Shown here piece by piece: positions 33,888-45,824 of a stretch of 64,000 bases of DNA. Source of the stretch: Hetaerina americana (Eukaryota; Arthropoda; Insecta; Odonata; Calopterygidae); the NCBI GenBank assembly GCA_022747635.1, contig JAKTNV010000001.1, positions 23,656,990 through 23,720,989 of the forward strand, in the 5' to 3' direction. Made by a program: the position numbers and the translations under genes. Numbering within the stretch: position 1 is the stretch's first letter; the number at the start of each line of letters is the position of its first letter. Under the pieces are notes generated by a model, which was not told the origin of the DNA, did no database searches, and saw only the letters and a list, made by a program, of their open reading frames with translations.

Positions 33888-33953
<66 letters not shown>
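33888..33953. repeat. (TA)n microsatellite
   Basis: About 64 bases of TA. Confidence 0.95.
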
Positions 33954-33955
<2 letters not shown>

Positions 33956-34021
33956 TAACATATATATACAGGTAAAATATATATATTTCCATAGCATGTT
34001 TATATAAATATATAAACCATA

Positions 34022-34300
34022 AACACAATAATCAACCCGAAGTTCGGTTTGGTAGGTGATACTGGAGTTCACCCAGGACTAAGCCCGACGGCGTGTGAAA
34101 TTCACACATCAGGGTAGGGGGACCAGCTCCTTTCCCTGTGGCGGTTATGGTTTCCCAGGAAGATCTGGTGCTCGAAAAATCACATAGCTTTGGGTGGAGC
34201 TGCAGGTGCCCAGAGACTTGCCCGGGAATCGAACCCGGGACCCTCCGGTCAGTAGTGCACTGCTCGATCGATTCCACCTACCCCGCCATTCCTGTGTTCG
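34022..34300 (-). repeat. SINE-A, near full length with head
   Basis: The minus strand runs from a GCGGGGTAGGTGGAATCGAT head region through the perfect T arm CCCGGGTTCGATTCCCGGGC, the body (CTCTGGGCACCTGCAGCTCC, GGAAAGGAGCTGGTC, TGATGTGTGAATTTCACACG) to the 3' end GAACTTCGGGTTGATTATTG. It is the most complete copy of the body and tail together. Confidence 0.8.
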
Positions 34301-34313
34301 TCTTTTATGTATG

Positions 34314-34350
<37 letters not shown>

Positions 34351-34700
34351 GTATATGTGTGTGTGTATGTAAGGGTTCGCTTGGACGCAGGGCTGTCAAA
34401 GGGTTTCTGTGAATACTTTTATACATATATTTTTGTGTGTTTATATATACTATATGATTACGACAGATTTTGTGCCGCAGGGTGGCGTGACCCTTACCCT
34501 CTCCCACTAAAACCCTTTCACGCCCCTGGGTGCAAGCCCGCGCGAGTGTGTTCGTGTGTGTGTGTGTGTGTGTCGATCAAGGCTGGCCGGCCCTGTTGCA
34601 TTTGCGAATGCGGCAGACCGTTTCACCGCCGTGCGGCCCTTCGTCTTCCGGCGAGAGCAAATCAATAAGCGCGTGTGCTAAAACGCTTCCTCGTTTTCTT
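34301..34700. repeat. Mixed microsatellites upstream of the exon
   Basis: (TA)n and (TATG)n at 34310-34372 and (GT)n at 34549-34573. A GC-rich stretch at 34570-34670 leads up to the splice acceptor. No coding signal assigned in this part. Confidence 0.6.
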
Positions 34701-34709
34701 TCTCCGCAG

Positions 34710-34789
34710 GCCGTCAGGAGCTGGATCGAGGCCAACTTCCAGAAGCGGGAGTGCGTCAAGTTCATTCCCAGCCCACGGGATGAGCACAG
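34710..34789 (+). CDS. Trpm: TRPM-family cation channel, one internal N-terminal exon
   Basis: An 80-nt exon is bounded by a pyrimidine-rich acceptor (TTTCTTTCTCCGCAG, AG at 34708-34709) and a GTTAGT donor at 34790. In frame from 34710 it encodes RSWIEANFQKRECVKFIP followed by SPRDEH and the first two bases of an Arg codon. Animal TRPM channels have a very similar line near their N terminus (SWIE..F.KRECV.IIP..D.HR, then a Cys-rich CCCG segment that would start in the next exon). TRPM proteins are tetrameric membrane cation channels carrying Ca2+, Mg2+ or Zn2+. This exon belongs to the cytosolic N-terminal region, before the TRPM homology domain. No neighbouring exon is recognised, so both introns are long. 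The longer frame across 34530-35015 is not a gene. Confidence 0.85.
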
Positions 34790-37190
34790 GTTAGTTTTGC
34801 TATGCGACAAAGGGGGGGGGGGTAGCGGGGTTTTACCTATCCCGTCACTCTCTCTTTCCCCCTATCCCTCTTCAGGATCTACCTTGGAACTCTTTTGGGG
34901 CATATTTTTGGAAAAATTCACAATAAGGTTGTGGAAAATGTTATTAATATCCTTGGGGAAAGGTTTTTTTCTTCGATTGTATCTAAAAATGTATCTCTCA
35001 AATGTCTTTTTGTAGTTTGGGTTCCTTGGGATAATTCTAATTTTGTCTTTATTGCATAGCTCTTCAAAACACGCTCTTTATTTAATTTACTTGTAAGTGA
35101 AACTCTTTCCTACTTATGTCTTACGCATAGCGTTTCCATTTTGTATGACTAGTTGAGCTTAGGTGATGGAATTTGGCTCTTTGAACTATTAAAAAAAAAG
35201 ATTTTTCCGAAAATCGTTTTTATCTTTCACGCTCGCAATATTTTTCTGAAATACTGCAGAAGAAAACTACAAAATTATAGGACTTCATGGAACTCGATTT
35301 AGCCATTTCTTACCTTAAGTTACCCTACATTATCTAAGAACCGCGAGGCACTTCAAATAATGATCCTTCACAAGAAGCGCGCGACGGCCATGTTGTTGAA
35401 AAAAGGTGACTTTGCTATATCGATGTGAGATGGCTCGCCATCAATTTCACTCTACTCTTGATTTAAATGTAATGACATTTTAATATGTGAGCACTTTAAT
35501 CATGAGGCATCATTTAAAGAGGGTACATTCAAATGACTCTTATGGACGAGGCAAACAGAACTCGTAAAATTCGTTGCTTTCGACACTGAACAATTGGCGC
35601 ATGCGCAGATTTTTTTTCCTTTGGATGATTATGGCGAAAACAGTCTCGTCCATGATTTGCAGGCACAGTGCCCAAAATACTGATAACTGCGCGAAATATG
35701 GAAGCAAATTTAGTTTGATGCCATTGTCCTACTTCTTCGGTGGCGGTTAAGAATTTCATTTCAAATACTCGATAGAACGGCATGAGATCGGTGCTGCGCT
35801 AAGTCCATTGTTGTCGTGGCTTTTAAAACATGGCGTCCGGTTCTCTTTGAGTTAATCTCCGTAGATTATCTCATTCTATCGTTTTTTTAAGTCGAATTTT
35901 CATACACTTTTTTCAGTTCGTATTCAAATATCCAAATTTTTTGTACGCTTATTATTTTGCACATTAAAGCATCCTATTTTATGCAAGCGTTTCTCATTAT
36001 TTTAAAACAACAAATCCTTCACTCGCCGTTTTCAATGCTTACAGGTATGTAGAAAAATGACGTGGAATATCTGATGGTGCAAATAACGCGATTGGATTAT
36101 TATTCTCCGTTCATTTTCAAAATGCAGCGTCCGACCTTTGGAGGATGGATAAAATAATTTATGTATTCGTTTATGGTGTTCGGTGAGAGTGTTTTCGAGT
36201 CGTTTCGTTCTATCAACAATTCTTCATCTCAGTGTTAGGGTGGGATATAATATATACAAGATAGGAAATTGCGTGGCAATTATCTCTCCAGGGACAGTTT
36301 ATAAGGGGTTTGATGTAATTTATTCCGGCGTCATGAAATCACGAGCGAAAGGGAGGAAATTATGTAAGCGGAACTGAATGCCGCGCGGTATCAAACCCTT
36401 TGCAAATCCTTTCAGGAAATGGATTTTGGAAGTTTCGCTTTGGTTCCATGCCACCACCACTTCGTAACACGAAGCAAAATTGAGCGTCGCAACAGTTTGA
36501 TGAGTTACCAGCGACTCCGACCATTTAGACTATCATTAAGCAAGACTTTTGACTTTTTTTAAATCGTCCACCGTAACGTGCTCTTATTGGAAACGAGTCG
36601 AAATAATTAAAGGAAACATTATAATTTACTTAGAAAATTCATTTTTAATACGATGGAGACTCAAAAAGGAGATGTTGGAACACCGCACCGCAGTGCGGAA
36701 GGAAACCCATTCTAGTTCTAGGTTTGTTATTCAACAAGGTCTATTTTTTCCACCAATAACAATGATGAGAGTCACAACTGTTGACTTTGATATACTTCCA
36801 TAACTCAGTTGTTAATGTGATAGTTAATTATTCCTATTGGCTGAGACAAAACAATGGTTTACAAGAGTAACGAATAGTTCGTTTGGCTGAAAGTTTTCTG
36901 TTAGTCCTTACAGGAGGAGACAGAATGTTTTTTCCTTGGCCTTTTTGATGTGCAAAATTCCCGTCATAGACAAATTTTGGTTTAATAAGGAATATCACCA
37001 TCGACTCTCGTATTCAAAGCATTCAATCCATCTTCGAAGTTCGACATTTTTTCCATTTTGTTGTCAAAAAAAAGGGAGGACAAAACTAAAGCAAATGGAA
37101 CAGTTCACAACCTATCTTGGAATCGTAATGGCAAAGTACGGTGGAATTAGTTGGGGCATACGAAGAAGAATAAGAGTTAAGCAAAGAAGC
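34790..37190 (+). other. Probable Trpm intron, no other feature
   Basis: Apart from a G-run at 34812-34823 I see no repeat or exon. A CCCG-type continuation of the TRPM N terminus was looked for and not found. Confidence 0.45.
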
Positions 37191-37194
37191 TAAT

Positions 37195-37640
37195 ACAAGA
37201 AGGAGGAAATTGAAAGCAGGACGTTGAGAAAGGATGACGAGAAAATATTAGTGAAAACTTGAATATGTATTCGTACTTCTCGGAAACATGGTCGATTAAG
37301 CAAGATGGTGGACGTTAATGTTGGAGGCTTTTGAAATGTGGTTTTGGAGATGGATGGAATATTTGGAATCGGCAGGAAAAAAACATTCGAGTATGTGCTA
37401 AAAATGGTTGGGAAGGAGAGAGTTGATTGCTGGGAGAAATCCAAAGGTTTTCAAAAGATGGATTCAGGGTAATTGATTGGTAATGGAATGTTTAAGACAG
37501 TGCTATATAGCGGGAGGACATTGGGCAAGCGAGGAAGGGGTAGGAATAGGACAAGGTAGAACGGAATGAAAGGAATAAATTAGTATACGGATTTGAATGA
37601 GGATTTATTGTAGTGTCGAGTTGTCAAGTCGCGTCTTTTT
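37195..37640 (+). mobile_element. LINE-Y C-terminal piece, decayed
   Basis: CTTCTCGGAAACATGGTCGA (the SETWS line), GTTGGAGGCTTTTGAAATGT (LEAFEMW), GGTTGGGAAGGAGAGAGTTG (VGEER) and GGGCAAGCGAGGAAGGGGTA (GKRGRGR) appear in family order with stops between them. Confidence 0.6.
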
Positions 37641-37980
37641 AGGCAAAGCTAAGGAATAGTATGGGAATGTGAAATTCTGTCTCAATCGCAAAAACCTTAA
37701 ATCGACAGATTGCCAGTTAATGAAGTCACGAATAAACTTTTCCTCCACTGGTCCTGCTCATTGGCTCGATATTAACCCTCTCTTTATTTTCAGTTGAAGC
37801 GATTGGGAAGGGATGGTTGAAGGGTTTATAGTGACCCCTAATGCTCAAAATAAATTGAGCTGATTCGTGATGTGGGCGAATTTCCAAGTGAACTCTTTAT
37901 TACGATTCAATTCCTTTTGTGTGCGGTATTCGCAAATTGCTGCTTCTTTCGACACGCTTAGACTCTTTAGCCGTCCACCG
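37641..37980. other. No recognised feature
   Basis: Nothing assigned. Confidence 0.4.
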
Positions 37981-38215
37981 GCTGTTTTCCCAACAGAGTA
38001 ATTGATATCATTTAAAAGAAGGCATTGAAGTACTATTATGTTGACACTGTTACAAATCTTATATAATGGCGAAAAAGACATCAGTTTTTTTCGTGAATAG
38101 ACTAAACAATGTATTTCTCGCAAACGTGATTGACAATTCTTCTGGTCGTAGTCATCTGCTGCCAATAAAACAGGTCGAACAAAAACTTGAATTTTTTCAA
38201 AGTCAGTTGCTGTGG
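37981..38215 (-). repeat. Unknown dispersed repeat, copy 1
   Basis: The minus strand matches 39871-40100 (+) through TGACTTTGAAAAAATTCAAG, TTTTTGTTCGACCTGTT, GAGAAATACATT, AAAAACTGATGTCTT and CTTCTTTTAAATG blocks. The matching frames in the two copies do not stay open together, so a protein is not supported. Family unknown. Confidence 0.65.
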
Positions 38216-39047
38216 AAACCATTACGGGAAAACCCTGTTCATCGTGTGCGAATCCCGAACCGAAGTCAATCGTCGAAAACGTCTCTCCCTCACGTATTCC
38301 CTTACTCTCACACCACGTTCATATTTATTTTTCAGTCGAACTTCTCAGTTTTCTAGGTCGATTTCGTGCGTATTTTTTTCCTTCTTATTTCATTCTCTCT
38401 TTTCCCTTTTCTTCATTCTCATTGCTCCCACTCTAAAACGTTTCTTTTGTCATCATGGACAGGTTTATCTTCACTGCCGACCGCGATTCGCCGTGCGTTG
38501 CGGTGTTTGACGGCGACAAACTCGAATAATGAGCACTGACGGGGGGGGGGGGGTCGTGGAACTCAACCGCATGATGTAATTTACATTTCATGCGGCATGT
38601 GAGTTATGTTGGAGAAGTATGAGGGGAGTAAATATTAGCATTACATTTCACTTCGCTGGGCGTCTGGCGGGGAATGAAGGGAAAGAGTTAGGGTGGCGCA
38701 AGGGGGAGGTGGGAATGAGTAGGGAGTGTGATCATTTGCAACCGGCGACACTCTCCGTTTTGGGCGAATAAACAATTTTCTTCTTTTTACACTTCAACCT
38801 AATTGCTCTAATTCCACGAAGACCTCTAAATTGCGCTCTCAGTTCAAGTGCAAAATTGCATCCGAAGGCATATGGGAAATGAGTAGTTGTGGTCTTTGCG
38901 TTTCCTCCAAAAAATTTAAATTTAATTAGTCGTCTTCTTTATACTTCAATCTAAGTCGTCATGTGTCTTTGTCTCTTATTAACACTTTGTCTTTTTTACT
39001 TTGGCGACGTAGATATACTTAACAGGTAGTACGGTAGGAGAGATCAT
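38216..39047. other. No gene; homopolymer G run
   Basis: A run of about 14 G lies at 38538-38553. The open frames at 38066-38510 in two phases have no recognised domain. Confidence 0.4.
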
Positions 39048-39232
39048 GCCATTAAAATTAAAGAGAATGGGTGTAGAACAGATAGATTTAAGGAATCATT
39101 TTTTCCACAGCCGATAAGCAATCAGAATAATATTTTCTGACCGAGGTAGGGCTCATATTCGAATCAAAATTCGGTCCAATTTGTATTCACCCCCTGTCAC
39201 ACACCCTAGCGGTTGCTTGCAGGGTACTAAAT
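39048..39232 (+). mobile_element. LINE-X 3' UTR
   Basis: GAGATCATGCCATTAAAATT (end of the DRRDHINKI region), GAACAGATAGATTTAAGGAA and TTTTCCACAGCCGATAAGC, ending with CACACACCCTAGCGG, match 51900-52075. Confidence 0.6.
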
Positions 39233-39282
39233 TATCTAACAGCAATCATGCTAGTAAAAACCACACAGAGAGGATTTAAAAC

Positions 39283-39575
39283 CGCAGCAATGAATCCAAA
39301 GTTTGGTTTGATACGTGAGATTTGGGTTCATCTGTCAAATACCAGGCACATCAATTCAAACGAAGTGTGAAATTCACTCAGTTACGGGGTAACGAAGGAT
39401 TACCAATTCCTTATTCCCTGTGCTGCCGCCTATGGTTTCCCAGGAGAAGGATATGATAAAGGAAAAATCACGTGGCATGAATGGAGCCGAGGGTGCCCAG
39501 AGGCGTGGCCGGGAATCGAACCCGGGACCAGTCAATAAGATCAGAGCTCTACCCACTGGACTGCCGTTTCATCCC
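39283..39575 (-). repeat. SINE-A, diverged, with head
   Basis: On the minus strand, a head with CCAGTGGGTAGAGCTCTGA and the T arm CCCGGGTTCGATTCCCGGCC is followed by CTCTGGGCACCCTCGGCTCC and a clearly diverged body with small insertions. It is an older copy than those at 28008 and 34022. Confidence 0.65.
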
Positions 39576-39870
39576 GACTTTTTCATTTTTTAACCCTTCT
39601 GGTCATTGGACACAAAGCTGCAATTGTTGAGGATTGCCCTAAGGTTGCTGGCTCATGTCTATGTAGGGTTGCACTGGTTATGGATGCTGTTAACAGATTT
39701 AGGCTCTTGGGTAGACCGTTCTCTTACTGACTGTGTGGATAGCGGATTCAAGGCGGTTCCATCTACATGTCGCATTGGTGTAATTTTGATGAAATTTCCT
39801 CTATTTGTTGCCCAAAATGAATTCTACTAAATGACGGTGATAAACCAGGATCTTCCCGAACTGGTTTTTA
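39576..39870. other. No recognised feature
   Basis: Nothing assigned. Confidence 0.35.
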
Positions 39871-40100
39871 TAGCGATTGACTTGGAAAAAATTCAAGTTT
39901 TTGTTCGACCTGTTATTTTGGCAGTAGAATGACTACCATCAGAAGAATTTTAAATCAATTATGTGAGAAATACATTTTGTATATCCAAGAAAAACTGATG
40001 TCTTATTCGCCATCATACAAGAGTTGTAATAGCGTTTCCACAACAGTACTTCATTGTCTTCTTTTAAGTGTTATTAACCAATTTGTTGGAAAATCAGCCA
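39871..40100 (+). repeat. Unknown dispersed repeat, copy 2
   Basis: Partner of 37981-38215 in opposite orientation, about 1.7 kb apart. Sequence divergence is visible throughout. Confidence 0.65.
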
Positions 40101-40966
40101 ACATCGCGTATTAGTTTTAAAAATGTGCCCCCTTTATAATCAGTCCAAAACAAAATTTTGAGAGGGCGTCTCAAAAATTTATAAAAAACCTTTCAAAGAT
40201 TTTTTAAAACTCTTTATATTTTTACATCATGCCTGTTTGCAAAATACGCATGAATGGGTGACACATTAAATGTTTTTTGCCATCCTGCACTAAGTTTTAG
40301 TTTGGTGTTGAGTCCTATCCTCACCGATCAAAGTCCTTTGACCTTCCGGTTGGTCACTGTTTGCGGTGAGGCCGTTTCTTCTTCCCTCGTGATCGACGTG
40401 GTCTTCCTTCCCCATGGCTAAGAGTCGTGAAGGCAGAGAGACCCAGTGTGACACATGATTCATCAATTCAAATTCCTCCCAACATCCCCAAGATTCCCCC
40501 TTAAGTTCCCTCCTTACTAATTAACGTCTGTATTCCCTGATTGCGCCCTATCGCGGATTCATCCGGAGCAAGAGAAGGGAGAGATAGCGGGGAAGTTACT
40601 CGTCCTTCATCAATCCTCCCGTTTTGCGAGAGATTGCACCAAAAATTTCACCTTGAGTACTTTTCCGTTAAGCTGCAAATCAGTTTTCAAGTTCTAATAA
40701 TTTAAACACACGGAGTCCGCCGATGGAGATCAATGAATTCCGCCCTGATTTTATTTCACCCGCATTAGATGGTATGAGAAGAGAGAATGCGAAACTATTA
40801 TATTTTTAAAAAAATAATGTTTTTGGTAGACCTTAAGATCGATCTGTCGCTTCTATAAATGTTTCAGCGCAAGACTTATCTCGAGAAGATTAAATCTAAT
40901 TCACTTCAGGAATTGTTTCCCTTCTCTAAATCAATCGCTTTGGTGTAAAAATATACTGCATACTTA
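40101..40966. other. No recognised feature
   Basis: Nothing assigned. Confidence 0.4.
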
Positions 40967-41726
40967 TACGAGGGTCATCCGGAAAGTAGTACCCGTTCGT
41001 GAAATAAAGACACAAAAGTAAATATTAACAAACATAAAAAATTTTATTTGAAAGAGGATACTTTAAACTACTTCTCAACATAATCTCCAAGCAAATTAAG
41101 GCATTTGTCATAACGTGTGACAAGTTTCTGTATTCCTGCTGCATAGTCCTTCGCCGCCAGCTCATTGAGATGCAGGGTCACTCCTTCTTTAAGTTCTTCA
41201 TCGCTGTCAAATCTTTTTCCTGCCAAAAAGTCTTTAAGCTTCGTAAAGAGATGAAAATCTGAAGGGGCCAAGTCCAGGCTATACGGTGGATGGCCGATCG
41301 TTCCTCACGAATTCGTCAACTGAGCTCACCAGTTGGTCTGTAATGACAGACGGTCTCCCCGAACGCTCATCGTCGTGTGTGTTCCCCCTCCCCATGTTGA
41401 AGTTGCGACACCACCGCCGAAGAGACGACTCGTCCATTACATTGTCTCCATACACCTCCTTTAATTGGCGATGAATATCACATGGGCGAACGTTTCTTGC
41501 ATTGAGGAATTTAATCACTGCCCTCACTTCACAACTGGCGGCGTTCTCAATTTTTTTAAACATTGTAAACAATCACAGAAACAACACAGGCAATGCTAGC
41601 GTCACGCAACTTGGCTCAGAGAAGGCAGACAAGCCACTGAAGCTATCTGACCTCGTCCAGCGGCTACTCGCGTCGTCAGCACTTCATGCGGCACGAACGG
41701 GTACTACTTTCCGGATGACCCTCGTA
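40967..41726 (-). mobile_element. Mariner element, different internal deletion (copy 2)
   Basis: The element is 40969-41724 (756 bp) between TA duplications, with the same 33-bp terminal repeats as copies 1 and 3. On the minus strand the transposase N-terminal frame (ATG at 41563) runs to SVDEFVRNDR and is then joined to HPPYSLDLAPSDFHLFTKLK. That region holds the third catalytic Asp (in SLDLAPSD), and the frame continues to LLGDYVEK. The first two catalytic Asp residues are missing. The joint also shifts the frame, so no fused protein is made. The deletion is independent of that in copies 1 and 3. Confidence 0.9.
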
Positions 41727-41814
41727 AATAGCACTTAACCTTAGATTTTCATGTGGCTATTTTTATCGTATCATCCTCTTGCCAGATTTTTTCTCGATTG
41801 CGACGTCATAGTAG

Positions 41815-42165
41815 AAGAGGGATAAAGAAGTTCTGGACATGGTCGGAGACTGGGGAAAGTTGTTGAGCGAAGTGAAAGAAGACAAGAAAAGTGGTGGCAG
41901 TGGGATGCTGATAGGCAATAGGATGCTATGGATGGCGGTAGAGGGTAGAATGTTAGAAGGGTGAGGGGAGAGAGAGGAAATGAATTAAGGTTTTTGTTGA
42001 AATTAAGGGAAGCAGGAATCCAGCAGAGCTAAGGAATTAGTTATCGTAATATGAGGTTTAAGGGTATTTAGTGCGTTCTAGGTTAGTGCTTAGAATTATA
42101 ACAGTGTGTGGTGCCAGGGGTTTATGAAAAACCTACCCTAATTTTGTAGAATACTGGTAAATAAA
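41815..42165 (+). mobile_element. LINE-Y C-terminal piece and 3' end, decayed
   Basis: TTCTGGACATGGTCGGAGAC (the VLDMVGE line), GTGGGATGCTGATAGGCAAT, GTAGAATGTTAGAAGGGTGA and AAAAACCTACCCTAATTTTG near the end follow the family order. Confidence 0.5.
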
Positions 42166-43305
42166 TAAAAGCGTCATATTTTACCCTACATGTCGGACTT
42201 AGATAATTGGGGTAGGGAGGGATATGTAGCTATCTCAGGGTAACTACTTCTTTTTTCTAATTAACAGTTTCAAAAAAATACTTCTAATCCTATAAAATGT
42301 CTTTAACTTGTCCAGTCAAAACTTAATAGTTCAGAAATGGTGGAAAATATTTTTGTGAATTATCATGTTATTTTAAGGAATTTTCTCTCTCAACCCTCCT
42401 AAGGGTCATATTCTGAATCATTTTCTTTGATATGTGAAGTGATTACAAAGCATTTTTTCCCCTATGGTTAATCTCAAAGAATTTGATGTCTGTATTATCT
42501 TTCCTTTACCGTTGTCAAGTCCGAGTTGACGTGGATTTAATTAAAAAATCGAGATAGCAGTTCGTATTAGTCAAGACGCCTAAGAGAACTCGATCAACGG
42601 AATTCTTGATGGAAGCCCATCAGCTGCAGAAGATTTCATAGTTGTGTGATGGATTGGCATCCAATTTTAGTAAGAATCATCCGCAGATTTCACGATAGGA
42701 ATTCTTGCGAGAAATATTTCCCTTAAAAAAATAATTGAAAGCTTATTAATTGCTCTGGCTGACTGGAAAAATTTACAGGAAGAATATTCCACTTTCCAGC
42801 ACTTTGTTAAAGGGTTACAGAGATCAACTATTCTGACATAAACCCCGTAATTTTATGTAGTACACTTTGTCCGGTATGACTTAACTACAGGGAAGTAATT
42901 TTTTTGCATGGGTGAAAGGAATTTTTTTAGCATCCGTTCTTTGAGATACTACAATAATAATCCATGCTCTTTTTTAAATTTGCTTCCTGAAAAACTTTAC
43001 GAAAAATATTTACGAAACGAAAACTGTTTACCTTCATACCATATCCTTAGCTCCGTGTTATCTCTTCCTTCTTCGTACCCCTTCTAAGATAACGAAGTCC
43101 TTGAACTCTTTTCTAAATTCCCATCTCCGAACGTGTTATCTCTTTAAAAATCTTCTCGGCAATGATGGGAGACCCTAACCGTATAGAGGTCACATTAATT
43201 GCCATTTAGACCTGGAATTAGGAGTTAAGATTATCACTTTGTGTCCATGTTGAGGTCAATGTGGTTGTTTGAAATCGGGTTTATGAAATTGAGACGCGAA
43301 ATCAG
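42166..43305. other. No recognised feature
   Basis: Nothing assigned. Confidence 0.4.
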
Positions 43306-43309
43306 TACA

Positions 43310-44045
43310 ATGTCGTCACCTCCTCGATATGTCGATGCGGAAGATATCGAAGAGGATTTCGATGGGTGGTGTTGCAAATTTCGATAATTTCGGGGTCGAC
43401 ATACGATTTCGTATAGACACTATTAATCTATCTGTCGTATCATCTGTAAAATAGATCTATTAAGCCCATCGCAGAAGGTTATAACTTTGAATCTTGTACC
43501 AGTCAGATCGCGATCCAAATTATGATGTCCGCAAGGTGAATTCAAACGGGTAGGACTACACCATGAAACCTATTAAACACTACATGTGTGTAAGATTTAC
43601 TTTACTTTTACCGTGGATGTAGATATAAAGCGTCATTATTGACGCACCGTAGTATCCTTAGATCCCTTGGATTCACATTTTCCTCATATTTATACGTTAC
43701 GCCAAAAACAAAACGAAACCGCTTGCGTCTTTCTCGCATTTATGAAAGGTTTCGCTACAGAAGATCTGCCTGACCTCGTCGACGACCGTATCAGTATCAA
43801 TATCGACATAAAAATCGATATGCGACATCAATATCGCTCTCGAAAACAATATCTACTACGGTATAAATGTCGACTTTGACATCGATGTCCCCTTATATAT
43901 TGCCCTTGACACCTAATGTCGATATCAAAATTGATGTCGACGTGAACATCAATTTCGACATCTACGAAAACATCTTCCACGCTATTTCGATGATACTTGA
44001 AGTAATTGTCGACAAGTCGAAATCGAAATCAATATCGACACCCAC
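43310..44045. repeat. Cryptic TCGACA/TCGATA-rich region
   Basis: The words TCGACA, TCGATA, ATCGAT and their complements recur irregularly, most densely at 43780-44045. I read it as an old hexamer repeat now scrambled. The two short frames here are rich in Asp, Ile and Asn as a consequence. Confidence 0.5.
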
Positions 44046-44829
44046 TAGACGCACGTAGTTGTCTCACAGGACAAAGTCAATGGTGCACGGGGTGCATTGA
44101 TGCACGCGTGCGAGTCATGATCCCGTGAGAGGAATGGATGGGAGGGGAAATCGACTAAGAACTCTTCGAACTAAATGGGCGTTTATATCAACTGTTTTAT
44201 TCATGATTGGCGGGATAATGGCGTTCGAAGTGCATAAAAACGCCTCTTTTCAAACGACGGGACGGTCGAATTGGGGGATCAGATGGTCCCTGAGTGGGAC
44301 TCGTTTTAGTTCAGTGAATAATGTGTGTTTGCCCTGATCCTCTCACCGATCCTTAATAAAAGTCCTGGATGTTCTTTCCATGCAGCCCCACATTCGGCCC
44401 TTTCCCTTCCTCCCTCCTCCCCTCTGCCTCTCTCCTTCGAATTTGATCGAAATTTGTTCTCTTAACCTCTGCCCTTTCGGAGAGCTTCCATCTTACTTCT
44501 TCTTCTTCTTCTTATCTCTCTTCTCCTGCCACTTATCCCCGGAGAAGCCTCGTTGTCTTGTCGGTATGCTTCGGTGCCGCTTGCTTCAGTGCATCATGTC
44601 GTTAGCGCCTCATCAGAGGGAGATTTGTTTTTTTATTAATGGCCTCGAGGTGACGCTTTCACTTTCGGATGAACCATCGTGTTTGCTCGGAAGGTCGTCG
44701 TCTCTCTCTGCTGCTCTCCTAACCCATGCTGGAGGCAGGTTGATAGCAGAGGGCGGGGGGGGGAGATAATTTCCCCCTCCTCCCCTTGTAATGTCACATC
44801 GCGATTGAAATAATATCCTTGATGACTGA
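44046..44829. other. No recognised feature
   Basis: A 129-codon frame at 44380-44769 has Pro, Leu and Phe runs from a pyrimidine-rich stretch. No domain recognised. Confidence 0.4.
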
Positions 44830-44885
44830 TCATTGAGTGAGTGTGGCGTACCGATAGTGTAGTACAGTAGGAGGATGTAGCGAAG

Positions 44886-45180
44886 CAGTAGGTAGAGAAG
44901 TGGTAGGTAGAGAAGTGGTAGGTAGAGAAGTGGTAGGTAGAGAAGTGGTAGGTAGAGAAGTGGTAGGTGGAGAAGTGGTAGGTAGACAAGTGGTAGGTAG
45001 AGAAGTGGTAGGTGGAGAAGTGGTAGGTGGAGAAGTGGTAGGTAGAGAAAAGGTGGGTAGAGAAGTGGTGGGTAGAGAAGTGGTGGGTAGAGAAGTGGTG
45101 GGTAGAGAAGTGGTGGGTAGAGAAGTGGTGGGTAGAAAAGTGGTGGGTAGAGAAAGGGTAGGTGCCGAAGTGGTAAGTGG
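44886..45180. repeat. 15-bp minisatellite, about 20 copies
   Basis: The unit is GTGGTAGGTAGAGAA. The first half of the array mostly carries GGTAGGT and the second half GGTGGGT, a clean switch near 45050. Because 15 is a multiple of three, frames on both strands stay open (plus VVGRE repeats, minus TTSLP repeats), but neither is supported as a gene. Confidence 0.92.
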
Positions 45181-45420
45181 TTCAGTATATCTGACTGACC
45201 ATCCGCTGATCGCCGTCATGGTAGGTAGAATAGTATAGTAGTACATAGCGGAGTAGTGGGCCGCGTGGTATAGTTGTTGGTGTAAAAGTAGTAGAAAGCG
45301 TGGTATAGCAATAGGTATCGTACCAGTAGGCAGCATAGTTTTAGGTAGCGTAGCGTACTAGTAGGTAGCATAGTGGTTAGTTAGTGTAATGGGCAGCGAA
45401 GTAGACGAAGGAAAGGAAAG
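45181..45420. repeat. Diffuse GTAG-rich extension of the minisatellite
   Basis: Irregular words such as GTAGGTAGCGTAG and GTGGTATAG continue beyond the regular array. The same words resume at 46020-46115 on the far side of inserted elements. Confidence 0.55.
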
Positions 45421-45574
45421 CTAATGATGAAATTCTACAGCAAAAACTAAAGGGACATTTAAAGAAGAATTATTTTTGTTAATAAAGATCTTAGAAAGAT
45501 GAGGAAAGTTGATAGTAGACACTTTTATATGTGAGTCAAGATGTAAAGAAAAGACTAGCAGAAACTATAATATG

Positions 45575-45805
45575 AGGCGGAGTTTGGTAAGACTCAGAAA
45601 CTTGGTGGGGTAAGCCTAGATTGGAGGCTTTGGAGACGAGGGTTGAATAGACGAACAGGAAAAACGAAATGGACGGAAAAGAAACGATATATTCTAGACA
45701 CGTTGGAATAATAGAAAATATTGAGGGGAGAATTCCGAGGAAGGCACGACAAATGGATGTAGGAGATACCGAGAGAGGCATTAAGATATCCTGAAAGCGA
45801 TCTGT
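45575..45805 (+). mobile_element. LINE-Y C-terminal piece, decayed
   Basis: GACTCAGAAACTTGGTGGGG (the SETW line), GATTGGAGGCTTTGGAGACG (LEALE) and AAACGAAATGGACGGAAAAG (KWTEK) lie in family order. Confidence 0.5.
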
Positions 45806-45824
45806 CAACAAAAGGTTCCTAGGG

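Noticed and set aside
34530..35015. 161-codon single-exon gene around the TRPM exon
   Set aside because: Only the 80 nt between the splice sites resemble TRPM; the rest is GT microsatellite and intron read-through.
44830..45336. Repeat protein encoded by the minisatellite
   Set aside because: Both strands are equally open because the unit is 15 bp; nothing favours translation.
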